Origin: Anastrepha obliqua
Taxonomy: Eukaryota; Arthropoda; Insecta; Diptera; Tephritidae
NCBI RefSeq assembly: GCF_027943255.1
Contig: NC_072893.1
Location: 7,316,001-7,380,000, forward strand
Reading direction: 5' to 3'
Length of the DNA stretch: 64,000 bases
Shown: one piece after another, positions 53,062-63,840 of the stretch
Layout: each line of letters starts with the position of its first letter
How positions within the stretch are numbered: the stretch's first letter is position 1
Notes under the pieces: model-generated
Databases searched by the model: none
What the model was told of the DNA's origin: nothing
The model's input: the letters and a program-made list of their open reading frames with translations, nothing else
Position numbers and translations under genes: made by a program

Positions 53062-53757
53062 GGGGGGAGCCTGCTTTAGAGGCTTCAAAAAATCGATTTT
53101 TTTTTTGCATAAATATCTTCCCAAACTATCCAAGAATGTGTTCTCAAAATTTCAGAAGCAAATTCCAAATATTTTCGCAGTATACGAGCAGATTTTTTAT
53201 AAACAAAAACTTTGACGCGCGATTTCTCGGTTTTTTATTTTTACGATTTCTCCTAATTGGCGGGAAAGATAGGGAAAAAGTTAAACGTCCTATCGAAACG
53301 AGATAACATTGATTGTATTCGAAATTAAATTCTCTTCTAGTTGAATATAAAAAACCTTAATAAAGTTACGATTAACCCACTTTTTAAACAATCTGAAGTG
53401 AATTTGTTTTTCCAAAAAATGATTTTTTTTTTAATTAGCGAAAACTTGTTGAATTTCTCACTTTTTGTTTAATTTTCTTGGTTTAGCTAGAAGCTATACT
53501 ATACTAAAATAAAAAATTCTTTGGGTTTTTTGGTTTCAGACGAAAATTGCGACCTGCATCTTTCCCGCTGCACGACACATGCACACTCGAAGCGCCTCGG
53601 CAAAATGCTTATACCACGCATAATATGACATATATTTTAATGAAAAAATTTGAGAAGACTGCTGAAATATATAAAAATAACACCTAAGAGTTTCGTTTCA
53701 ATCGAATGTTTCTTTCCTTCCCAAAAAAATCCACGAAAAAATCGATTTTTGAAGCCC
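53062..53757. mobile_element. TTAA-type non-autonomous element, second copy
   Basis: Starts GGGGGGAGCCTGCTTTAGAG after TTAA (53058-53061) and follows the copy at 23.7/29.5 kb throughout, including AATTGGCGGGAAAGATAGG, TTAAACGTCCTATCG and ACGACACATGCACAC. It is uninterrupted where the other copy holds a LINE (about 53380). The right end stops at CGATTTTTGAAGCC; the outermost 25 bp of the right inverted repeat are missing. About 700 bp, no coding capacity. Confidence 0.85.
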
Positions 53758-53769
53758 CCTGAAGTCAAA

Positions 53770-55700
53770 GTTGTATTACCTTAAATTCATTAAAACAGCT
53801 CAGATATTTATTTATTCGTAAACTACTTTTCACTTCCTTAATTTCAACGCAATCTGTTTATTTCAAACATTAAATACTTCCGCAGCAACAGCTCAACGAT
53901 CATACTTGAATTTACACCAACAAATGCACACCCACACACACACATAATACTCTTCCCTCTCAAAGCCGTATTTACATACTTGTGTGCAGTTGTATGTATG
54001 CCCAAATGTATTTTGGAAGAGTACTACAGGTCTCTATGTAGGTGCGCTGCCTTCCTTCGGCCTTTATAGTTGATGTTGATGCATGTCCAATTACCGTAAC
54101 GGTGATTACTCGCTTCCTAGGCAGCAACTGCGGACACAAATCCACAAACAAGTGGATAAATCACCCATGCACTCATAGATTCCAACTATCTGAACATTTC
54201 TGTGCATCCGCTGCTGTCTGAAGTCAGCATCTTTCTTTTGGGGAAGGGCCATGGGGAAATGGTTGCGCTTGCTGCCACTAATAATCCACACAGTGCCGGA
54301 AAGTATGTTACAATTTAGGTTTGTACTGGCGAACTTTCGATTTACGTGCAAAAGGTCAACGCGAAGGCGTTAGAGATATCATTTGCCGGTTCTTTCCAGT
54401 CGCGCGCGAATTTCTATGTGTGAATGCGTGGGGCGCGAACTATGCCAAAGAGCACAATAAAAGTCCCAAGGCCATTAACAATTACAAGTGGCATGCGGTG
54501 TGTTGTAAGTAACGGTGATGTGCACGTTTTCCCTGGGGAAGCAGGCGTGTGCATGCTGGATGCGAAGAACAGCGGGAAACTCGTGCTAACTATGCAATAA
54601 AAACCGTTAGTAGTGAAACGAAAAAATACGGAAATGTTACATGAAAAATTTGGTTGAAAAATACCGAAAAGGACACCAGAGCACATTTCGGAATGCGACC
54701 GAACCTACCTTCTCTCACCACTTTCTCTATCACATTCCAATCCAACTACTGCTATTGTTGTTGTTGTTGTTGTGCATTGTGATGCTCATACACTAGCCAT
54801 CGCTTTGTGTTGAGTGGATTGTGTGAGTGCGCAAATGCGGCTTCGTGGCCATTCGCTTTAACTGTAATTAATTCCACCAGGTGAGTAATAATTGAAATGG
54901 ATGTTGTTGATGTGCGCCACAGCGCCCTTTTGGTGCCATTGATGTAATTGTGGGTGTAATTGCCGGCACAGAAGCGCCGATGTACAAACACATAAACGCA
55001 TGCGGTAAAACAATTTCGGATATGGCGGCGCGGTTATTATGGACAACAGTTCCTGGGAATTAATTTTGGTCTAAGTTGAATGTTAACAATGGCGATGCTA
55101 CTGTGCTCGCATATAATCGCATTATTGGCAAGCTGATCCGTTCATTGTTTTGTGCCTTTTTTGCTGTCGCTGTGGGTTTTCTAGTGGAGCGTAGCTCATT
55201 ACGTCTTAGGTTACGTTAGGCGGCTACTAAATGTGGCAGAGTAACTGCGCGAAGTTCAATGCCAATGTGGATTAGCCATATTTTCGCTCATTGTCTGCTT
55301 TAAGGTGTAGATTTGGGGTTTCAATTCAATCGTAGATAATCTAGTGAAAGTTCCTAATCAGTTACGTGCATGAATTAAAATTTAATTTGCAATAGCGAAG
55401 ATTTACCGATAAGGAAGTGCGAATGAAATTTAATTTTTATTTATTTATTTATGTTTAGAGTCAGAACAATAACATATGGGGCACATTTCAAAGGAAATGT
55501 GAAGCAAAACATAGGAAAAGTATTGTAATTGTTTGTGTTGTTGATCAGACTTTTAATTACTTCTCACTCCCTTTATATCAACCAGAAGAAAGTTTCCGCA
55601 AAATAAAGGATAGGATTTTCCGCAAGAAGCATGCGAGTTGATTCTAATAGAAAGTGGAAATAATAATAATCGTGAACGTAATTCTGAAGAAGTAAAATAC
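53770..55700. other. non-coding DNA, no gene recognised
   Basis: Contains CACACA and (TTG)n/(GTT)n tracts (54757-54775). Frames on both strands lack domain signatures. Probably host intronic or intergenic DNA. Confidence 0.5.
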
Positions 55701-55702
55701 TA

Positions 55703-56971
55703 CTTTGGGCAAAAAGTAAGGTGAATTTATTTGTCAAACTTCGCGGGATTAAAATTTCGCTCTAGTTATTTTTTTCATGAGTTGGCAGCACTGTTAATAA
55801 CATCTATTTACGCTTGTGTTTACCAAACGACCAAGAGTGCATTTTTCGATTTTTACAATGTCTGATTTGATTGAGCAGAGAAGTGCCATCAAATTTTGTT
55901 TGCGGAATGAAATTTCGGCTGCGAAAACGTTTAACATGTTGCAGAAGGCATTTGGTGATTCGACCATGTCGCAGAAAAATGTTTATAAGTGGTACAAAGA
56001 CTTCAAAGAGGGTCGAGAACGTGTTGATGACTTGGAGCGCTCCGGACGACCATCGACGTCAACAGATGACCAACACGTCAATAAAGTGAAGGAGTTGGTG
56101 CTCAAAAATCGTCAGTTGACTGTTAAAGACCTTACTGATATGATCGGAATATCAGAAGGATCTGTGAAAACCATTTTGAAAGACCATTTGGGCCTACGAA
56201 AAGTCAAATCTCGTTTGGTACCGAAGACTCTCAATTTCTTGGAAAAAAGTCGTCGCGTTGATGTGTGTGAAACAATGCTTTCAGACTATCAGGATAAGCT
56301 CAAATGCATCATTACGGGAGATGAGACTTGGATTTATGCTTACGACCCTGAAACAACCGACCAATCAAGCGAATATCGTGCTAAAGGCGAGGCCATACCG
56401 AAAAGAGCACGTCAAAGTCGTTCAAAAATAAAGGTCATGATGACAGTTTTTTTCGATTTTCGTGGTGTGGTGCACTATGAATTCCTTCCACCTGGCGAAA
56501 CTGTTAATAAGGAATTTTATTTGAGCGTTATGCGTCGTTTACGTGAAGCAATTCGTCTAAAAAGACCAGAATTATGGGCCACAGCTCTTGGTTTTTGCAG
56601 CACGACAATGCACCGTCTCACACTGCACTCGTTCTTCGCGACCATTTCGCCAAAAATTCCACGCATATCGTTCCGCAACCACCGTATTCGCCTGATTTGG
56701 CTCCGTGTGACTTCTGGCTATCCCCAAAACTCAAGAGACCACTCCGGGGAACGCGTTTCGAGTCGATTGAGGAGATTAAAGCTGAATCGAAGAAGATGCT
56801 GATGGCTATACCGGAAATGGACTATTTGGCATGTTTCGGGGATTGGAAAAATCGTTGGCATAAGTGTACTTCATCAAGAGGGGATTATTTTGAAGGGGAT
56901 GAAATTGATTTACAAGAATAAATAAAGATTTTTCATTTTACAACCAAATTCACCTTTCTTTTTGCCCACAG
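55703..56971 (+). mobile_element. near-complete mariner element
   Basis: A 1269-bp element with inverted ends CTTTGGGCAAAAAGTAAGGT on the left and CTGTGGGCAAAAAGAAAGGT on the opposite strand at the right, flanked by TA (55701-55702 and 56972-56973). It is the full-length relative of the deleted copy at 37395-38394, in the same orientation 18.3 kb away. Confidence 0.92.
55858..56921 (+). pseudogene. mariner transposase (DD34D) with one frameshift
   Basis: Start MSDLIEQRSAIKFCLRNEIS at 55858; the upstream in-frame extension lies in the 5' UTR. First HTH: AAKTFNMLQKAFGDSTMSQK; second: LTDMIGISEGSVKTILKDHL. First catalytic Asp: CIITGDETWIYAYDPE. Second: WFLQHDNAPSHTALVLRDHF. Third: PPYSPDLAPCDFWLSPKL, 34 residues later. 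The frame shifts by one base near 56572-56582 (RPELWAT then ...SSWFLQHD), so the last 115 residues are in another frame. The C-terminus ends GDYFEGDEIDLQE at 56921. Everything else is open. Confidence 0.92.
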
Positions 56972-57049
56972 TAGTATTATATATTTGAAGTAAAAGTTTA
57001 AGCGCAAATAAATATATAATGTTAAAAATCAATTTTAAGCATTTACCTT

Positions 57050-57620
57050 AATCAAAAAGTTCCCGGAATATATTCAGAAAATTCGAAATACAAGTTTATT
57101 CCTCGAAAGTAAAATTATCGCCTTCAAAGTACTCCACGAACTTATGCCAGCGTTTCATCCAGTTCTCGGATCTCTATTTTCGGTTAGCTATCAGAGCCGT
57201 CTTCAATTTTTCTATTACTTCCTTTTTGCTGTTAAAACGCATTCCCCCTAATGATTTTTTGACTCGACAGAAAAAAAGCTCGCTGAGCTCCATATCAGTA
57301 AATGTGATAGCTGCTGGATGGTATCCGTTTCGTTCTTGGTAAAAAATTCACGAATAATGATGGCACTGAGCAACGATCCGTTATGATTGTGCAAACCTCA
57401 CGAGTTGTTCTCCCACACATCCTTTCGTCTGCTTCACGTAAAAGTCTCTGGCAAAAATTTTTGGTATACAATGCCGCCGTAAGCATTGTTTTTGTTGTTG
57501 ACTGAAAACGACGTGGTTTTTTTGGTTTTGATTCCTTCGGAGCTCTTCACTCACTCGCGTGATGTCTGGCGTAGAAGTGGCGATAAAATTTCGTTCCCTA
57601 GCGGTTGTTCCGGGAAATTT
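57050..57620 (-). pseudogene. mariner-type transposase C-terminal half, minus strand
   Basis: A possible terminus, TCAAAAAGTTCCCGGAATAT, lies at 57053. Minus-strand frames read GSLLSAIIIREFFTKNETDT, then a damaged PPYSPD-like block, KKSLGGMRFNSKKEVIEKLK, and ENWMKRWHKFVEYFEGDNFT. These correspond to the region after the second catalytic Asp in mariner (H-N-S...REF-AKN-T, then the W-KRWHKCV--GDYFEG end). Frames are heavily broken and the third Asp is not recognisable. Confidence 0.6.
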
Positions 57621-57764
57621 TCGGACAAGGTTTTGGGTATGGAAATAAGTTTCCGCCCTCGTAAAAGTGGTGTCACTGCCATACTATTTTTGAGTTTGCT
57701 GTCGTAATATTCTGGTGATTTGAAGGTGTATATGTGAGGTCTCGATCGTAGTAGTTATCTGACG

Positions 57765-58397
57765 TCAAAAATGTCTACGTTCGTCTTGAAAAAACAGCAC
57801 TTGCGGGAAGTCATTCTTCTTTATTACCATTTAAAGAAAGGTACAGCTGAGACGTGTCGTATATTGATCAATACTCGTATTTACAGTAATCACGCTCCAT
57901 CAAATACAACTTGTTACAACTCTTAACGCTTCCAAAGTGGAGATTTCGACGTGAGTGATAAATATCGCGTACTGGTGCGATCAGAAGAGTGTCATCTATT
58001 ATGAACCCCTTAAAGCATCTCAATCCATCACTGGCGATTGTTACCGACTGCAACTAATCCGTTCGAATCGAGCTCTCAAAGAAAAGCGGCCGGAATGGGA
58101 CGGTAGACATGACAAACTGATTTTGCTGCATGACAACGCCAGGCCAGACGTTCCTTAATCGATCCAGAAATATTTAGAGGGACTGAATTGGGATATCCTG
58201 CCCCACCCGCCGTATACCCAGACATTGCTCTTTGGGATTATCATCTGTTCCGATCAATGCAGTTAGCCCTTGTTGGAGAGCGGTTCACTCCTTACGAGAG
58301 CATCGCACACTGGCTCAATGAATGGATAAAATCAAAAGAATTCGAATATTCGTCAGAGGAATCCGTATGCTGCCTGAAAGATGGAGTGAATTTGTAA
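57765..58397 (+). pseudogene. mariner transposase (DD34D), internally deleted
   Basis: N-terminus: FVLKKQHLREVILLYYHLKK then GTAETCRIL and RFQSGDFDVSDK, the mariner DNA-binding region. A deletion then joins to YYEPLKASQSITGDCYRLQL, followed by KLILLHDNARPDVP (second Asp) and PDIALWDYHLFRSMQ (third). The tail is WLNEWIKSKEFEYSSEESVC. The block with the first catalytic Asp is gone, and stops and frameshifts are present. Confidence 0.75.
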
Positions 58398-58569
58398 TTT
58401 CCAATGGCACATACTTCATCCCGTATTATATAATTGTTTAAATAATTCATAACTTAATGTCCGATTTCAGGTGCACACTACCCCACTATGCATCGCAGCA
58501 GATGCGGCCGGTATCTGTTAATTTTTTATGTCTAATCTTACGAGTACTATTATTACAGTTATTGTTAAT

Positions 58570-59766
58570 GACATTAATATATATATATAAAAATTCAGCC
58601 GTTTTTCGCGTTGTGATGAACTTTTCGGAGAATGGCTCAACCGATTTTAACACAAACATATTTGGTGGTGCACTAATTCTATTGGGCGGTGATTTTTGAC
58701 AAATTTTGCCTGTTATTCCCAAATCAAAAGCAGCTGATGAATTGAGAGCGTGCCTTAAATCTTCTAATCTGTAAAGATATGTTCAAAAACTCACATTAAC
58801 TACTAATGTTCGTGTGCAGTTACAGAATGAGCCAACAGCTGGTGAATTTTTCGAACATTTGTTGCAAATTGGAAATGGACGAAAGCCAATTGATAAGAAT
58901 ACAGGCATGATCACACTTCCAACTAATTTTTGTACCGTAACAGAATCAAGAGTACAATTAGTGCAAAATGTATTCCCAAATATTGCACAAAACTATCGAA
59001 ATCAAAATGGGCTAAGCGAGAGAGCTATATTAGCTGCCAAAAATGTCGATGTCAATGAAATCATTGCCAGTATTTCGACTCAAATTCCAGGTGAAGTTGT
59101 CACGTATAAATCAATTGATCCAATCACTAATCCCGACGATGTAGTGAATTATCCAATTGAATTTTTGAATTCACTTAATTTGCTTGGCTTGCCACCACAT
59201 CGTTTGCAATTGAAAGTCGGCGCAGTGATCATTATGTTGCGAAATATCAATCAGTCGAAACTATGCAATTGGACAAGATTAGCAGTGAAACGGACAATGA
59301 ACAATGTAATTGAAGCAACAATTTTGAAAGGCAAATTTAAAGGTCAAGATGTTTTGATTCCGCGCATTCCAATGATTCCAACAGATTTGCCATTCATCTT
59401 GCTTTTGCTATTACAATCAATAAGTCTCAAGGTCAAGCACTTCAATTATGTGGAATTGACACATATCCATGCTTTGGACATGGGCAACTGTATGTAGGAT
59501 GTTCTCGAGTAGGGAAACCATCGTTACTTTATATTTATACACCGCATGAAAATAAAACCAAAAATTTTGTGTATCGGGAGGCTTTAGAATAAGTTGTTAG
59601 TTTACAATCACTAGAGTAAGTCACTAAAATAAATAAAACATTGTTATTAGAATAAGTAACAAAATAATGGCCGAGCATGAATTAAATGATGAAACAAGAA
59701 AATAACAAAGAACACTTTTCATTTATATTTTTGTTTCACCCAGCGAAGCGGGTGAGGGTCCGCTAG
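58570..59766 (+). mobile_element. Helitron relic with helicase remnant
   Basis: The right end is typical: a CACCC...GGGTG stem (59737-59754 region, CACCCAGCGAAGCGGGTG) followed by GGTCCGCTAG and then T, fitting the CTRR rule. The interior encodes the end of the Rep/helicase protein. The left end is not clear; an AT-rich TTAATATATATATATAAAAA stretch near 58572-58592 is a candidate. Most of the Rep domain and the first helicase motifs are missing. Confidence 0.75.
58652..59592 (+). pseudogene. Helitron PIF1-type helicase, C-terminal part, broken
   Basis: Reads ALILLGGDF-stop-QILPVIPKSKAADELR (helicase motif GGDFRQ-LPV, the Arg codon now a stop), then LTLTTNVRVQLQNEPTAGEF. The long open part 58814-59497 has GRKPIDKNTGMITLPTNF, ISTQIPGEVVTYKSIDPI, LPPHRLQLKVGAVIIMLRNI and a late TDLPF. 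A frameshift near 59400 and a short deletion interrupt the AFA-TINKSQGQ motif, but another frame gives KSQGQALQLCGIDTYPCFGH and YVGCSRVGKPSLLYIYTPHE, ending at 59592. It would have unwound DNA for rolling-circle transposition. Confidence 0.85.
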
Positions 59767-59972
59767 TCTATACTAATATTATAAAGAGGAAAACTTTGTT
59801 TGTTTGTTTGTTTGTTTGTAACGAATAGGCTCAAAAACTACTGGACCGATTTTAAAAATTCTTTCACCATTCGAAAACTACATTATCCAAGAGTAACAGG
59901 GATTACATTTTATTTTGGAAAAAATAGGGTTCCGTAAGATATTTGGATTTTTCGGACACAAACTGAAAAAAA
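59767..59972 (+). mobile_element. Helitron 5' end fragment
   Basis: Starts TCTATACTAATATTATAAAG immediately after the CTAG end of the left Helitron. The TC start and the following AGGAAAACTTTGTTTG, GTTTG repeats and AGGCTCAAAAACTACTGGAC are typical of insect Helitron 5' ends. It is interrupted at 59973 by another Helitron. Confidence 0.6.
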
Positions 59973-61107
59973 TCTTATATATAAAATAAAGTCAACTTTT
60001 TGTGTGTGTTCGCTAACCGGCCGTGTCTGCACCGAATTAAACCAAACTTGCACACATTGCTAAGAAGGTATTGAAGATGGTTTCCGTATAGTTTGAATAC
60101 CTATTGGTAGATAGGGTCTCAAGATATAGGTCAAAACGTGGACCCGGGTAACCTTCGGACGTGTATGTACAATATGGGTATCAAATGGAACCTGTTGGTG
60201 AATGCTTTAGTTCAGAGTATTTTTCATGCCGCTCCGTGACTAGGGTCTCGAGATAGAGACCAAAACGTGGAGCCTAGAATGTGTTTGTACAATATGGATA
60301 TCAAATGAAAGCTGTTGATAAGTGCTTTAATACGGGGTAATTTTCATACCTATTGATAACTAGGGTCTCGAAATATATGCCAAAACGTGGACCCGCCGTG
60401 TCTTTGCACCGAATTAAACCAAACTTATGCACAATGTTAAGTAAGTATTGAAAATGAGTTTCGTAAAGTTTGGTTGTAATTCGGAGCAGTGGCTACGGGT
60501 ACAGCGTTCTTTTGAGCCAGCCATAATGTCGCTTACTTTTTTAACGCTTGGGGCGGAACTGAACTGTCAAATTGACAGTGTGAGTTACAATGTGTCAATA
60601 TTTCTTTCTGATTTGGATGCCATAAGGAAAAAACGTAAGTGCAACATGTAAAAATTGTTTGTGAATTTTTTTGGAGTGGATTTTGGAACAGTGAATAATT
60701 TCTTACGAAATTTGAGAATTTAATGTGAAATCCGAATGAAATTATGTGTTCGTGGAAAAAAAATTTTTTTCGTTTTTTTTTTTTGAAAAATATAAATGGG
60801 TAATGGTTAAAAAAGCTCCAATGCTTAATAAAACATATAAATTGAAACGAAAAATTCATGGATGATCAGGAAAAAAGACGATTGCTTATTCATATGCGTT
60901 GATTTGAAATTTAAAAACAATCTTCTTTTTTCCTGATTTTCAATTAATATTTTATATTTACTCAAAAACAAATAGAAAAACAAAAAATATTGTTTATGCC
61001 AAAGCGCTTGAATAAAGAAATAAATAATTTGAAAACCATATATTTTCTGTTCTAAACCATATCTATTCTATTTTAGTGTGCCCAGCGAAGGGGGCCGGGT
61101 CCGCTAG
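59973..61107 (+). mobile_element. non-autonomous Helitron
   Basis: Starts TCTTATATATAAAATAAAGT and ends with a GCCC...GGGC stem (61079-61096 region) followed by CCGGGTCCGCTAG, with T next. About 1.13 kb with no helicase. The left half has internal repeats of about 120-128 bp (TAGGGTCTC at 60113, 60241 and 60361) and a second-level repeat (CGTGTCTGCACCGAATTAAA near 60024, recurring near 60396). Confidence 0.75.
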
Positions 61108-61371
61108 TCTATAAATAAAAAAGTATAAATAATTTTAAGTTCTTCAAAGCGATTTGAGCGCAAATTTTCAGCTTAAGTAGGCTCACAATTTACTGAAAAA
61201 TATTTCATATGTAATCTTCACATCCACATCTATGCATTACAAAAATAGAGAACAAAAAATTAATAGGAATTTTATGGAAAAAATTCCACGCAGCGAGCGA
61301 ATTTCCATGGTGGAATAACGCCGATAGAAGGGAATCGTATGCCGTAACTCAAAGTAGTGAAATCAATAAGC

Positions 61372-61391
61372 TACACACACACACACACACA
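61372..61391. repeat. (CA)n microsatellite
   Basis: About ten CA units. Confidence 0.85.
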
Positions 61392-62874
61392 TGTATACAT
61401 CAATAAACTATTGATATCAAAAGCCATATCCTCTTGCTTTTAGCTGAAAGTTATTGAAATAGAATAAATTAAGAAAATAGCGATAAGTAGACAGAAAGCG
61501 CGACCGCCATGCGCGTCCACACACACACACACAGCCAACGCTATTCGTACTCAAGTAGATTATTATGAAATATTGCGCCAACATACCGCTAGCTGATGAC
61601 CTTCGTCGCACAGTATCCCGTGCATATGTGTATGTGTGTGTGTGCTGTTTCTGCCTTGCGCGCTGCTAGTGTTTCCAATCTAATATAACTAAAAGGTTTC
61701 CAACGCCAATTTTCCCCTTGTTGACTTGACTTTGGCTTCAATTTATGCATGTTTATTTTCTGCAATAAAAACTGGTGAAAAAGTAGATGCGAAGCGCACA
61801 CAACAAACAACAAGAAAATAGTTTCACTCGCTGGTGGAGGAGTGAATGAAAGGCAAGCGCTGCTTGTGGACGGGCGTTTCGTTTATTTCGCGATTGCAGC
61901 TCTCGATTACATCAATAGTTTGTTGTGCGGTGCGACCGTTCAACCATTTGGCTGTTTGACTACTTGACTACTTGACTGCTTGACTCTCTGGAGCCTTGTT
62001 TCTTTGCTGGCTGCTCGTCCATTGCGAAAAACACAAATTTTCAGCGCTTGCAAGCAAATATTTGTTAAAGCGCCGATCATTGGCAAGGCGACTCTTGACG
62101 TTTAGTGAAACTGGGCAAAAGTACAAAACTAAACTTGACTTAAGAATTTCAACAGAAGTTTCTTTGCGCTTTTTATGCATTTCATGGCAAACCAGAAGTA
62201 TTTTGTTTTTTATTTTCAGTGAAATCTCAAAACATTTCAAAACTTTTTTGCGTACCTTGTGGCGCTGCACAATTTTCTGTTGCACCGAGAACAAATGAAG
62301 GCAGTCAATATGTGTGTGTGCTTGTGTGTTTGTTTGCATGTGTTCGATTTGCCATATTTTTCAATTTGTTTACATCTGTTATTTTCGAGCTTTCACAAAT
62401 ATTTGTGTTTTCTCTCCTCTCTACTCTATTCGCCCACTGATTTCCCCATGGATTGTCTTGTTCTTACTTTCGACACAAAATACGCAACTCTGTAGTGTAT
62501 TTACACAAATTTCAGTCTTTACATTCTCCTCCATTTCAGTAATGGCCTGCTGATTGATTGATCGGCTGAGTGAAATTGAAATTGAAACTGAAAGCTATGC
62601 AAAAATATTCAAACAAACTTGCATTCCATGTGCACACACACACACACATACGCATATATGAAAATATTTATTATTTTGCTGTATTCAATCATGCAATGCA
62701 TTTGCTTTTGGCCAAGGCATTGGCCATTGTTGTTGGCAGCTGTCCGCAGAAGAAGGAGATTAAAATTTTTAATAGACGCATGGAGACGAGGCGAGGATCA
62801 GCATCAAAGTTGTACGTATTATTGATAAGGGTATGTGTAAATTGGCGCCCATGAAGCACTACATTGTGTGGTTG

Positions 62875-62907
62875 CATACATACATACATACATACATACA
62901 TACATAC
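62875..62907. repeat. (CATA)n microsatellite
   Basis: About eight tandem CATA units. Confidence 0.9.
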
Positions 62908-63389
62908 ACTTGAAGTCTCTTCATAAATGTACTCATATATTTACATGCAAAGCCACTTACTGAATTTATTTTATATTTTGTTGACGATTCTCCCATCACT
63001 TCTGGAAAAGTAGGTCAGTAAGGTGTGGCCCACCCGAATCTCCATTGCTTTTTATAGTTAAAAGCTGCTTACATATTTACATATAAAATATTGGATTTTT
63101 TCATTAAGACCGCTCGGCCTTTAAAATCAAGTAAAACAAGGAAGTGATATTGCAGCACTTGATTTTCTTTCATACACGCACGACAATATGTGAGGCGTAT
63201 AATTTCGTGAAAATATATAATCTGTCAAAAACATATCGGGAATTGTTCCTTTAAAAAGCGCGCGTGACACAGATGTCTAAATTTTTTCCCCTGAATGTTG
63301 GTACAACTGTCGTCTATAGTGTCGCAGAGTTTGAGCGAGATCTGTTAATTAGCTTGTTTTTGACATTTAATTATACCAGTCAACCGCAA

Positions 63390-63840
63390 GTGTGCTCTGC
63401 GATTTTCACTACAATATCGAACAAAGAATTTGTCTTAAATTTTGTGTTTTTAACGGACTTCGTGTGCCAAATCCCTGAAAATATTGCAGAAAGCCTATGG
63501 CGGGTGTGCTTTATCAAAAATACGGGTCTGCGAGTGGTATAAGGCTTTTGCAGAGGGCCGAGAAGTCGTGGAAGATTCGCCTCGATCTGGTCGCCCATCA
63601 ACGTCTTCAACAGATGAAAGCGTCGACAAAGTTAAGCAAATGGGGCTGGAAACCCATCATTTAAGTTTGAGGGATACACGATACAATTCGCAACATTTCA
63701 CACCATCAATTGCGCATTAGACGCGTGACTGTTCGACTCGTTCCAAGAGAGTTGAATTTCTTTCAAAAAATTCATCGGAAGAAGTTGGCTGAAGACATGC
63801 GAGAGCAAGTGAATTCGCACCCAACGTTTATTACATGTTA
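63390..63840 (+). pseudogene. mariner transposase N-terminal fragment
   Basis: Pieces in different frames: IEQRICLKF-like start near 63415, LQKAYGGCALSKIRVCEWYK, AFAEGREVVEDSPRSGRPST and SSTDESVDKVKQMGLETHH, then VRLVPRELNFFQKIHRKKLA and EDMREQVNSHPTFI before it stops. This is the paired HTH region and linker of a mariner of the lineage with EWYK-F-EGRE-VED. All three catalytic Asp residues lie beyond the break and are missing. Related in layout to the 55.7 kb element but a distinct family. Confidence 0.75.

Larger units (their letters stand above)
61108..63389. other. non-coding DNA with microsatellites, no gene recognised
   Basis: Several (CA)n tracts (61372-61391, about 61519-61533, 61624-61643 as TG, 62632-62650) and a (CATA)n tract. 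Frames on both strands follow simple sequence and have no domain. Probably host intronic or intergenic DNA. Confidence 0.5.
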
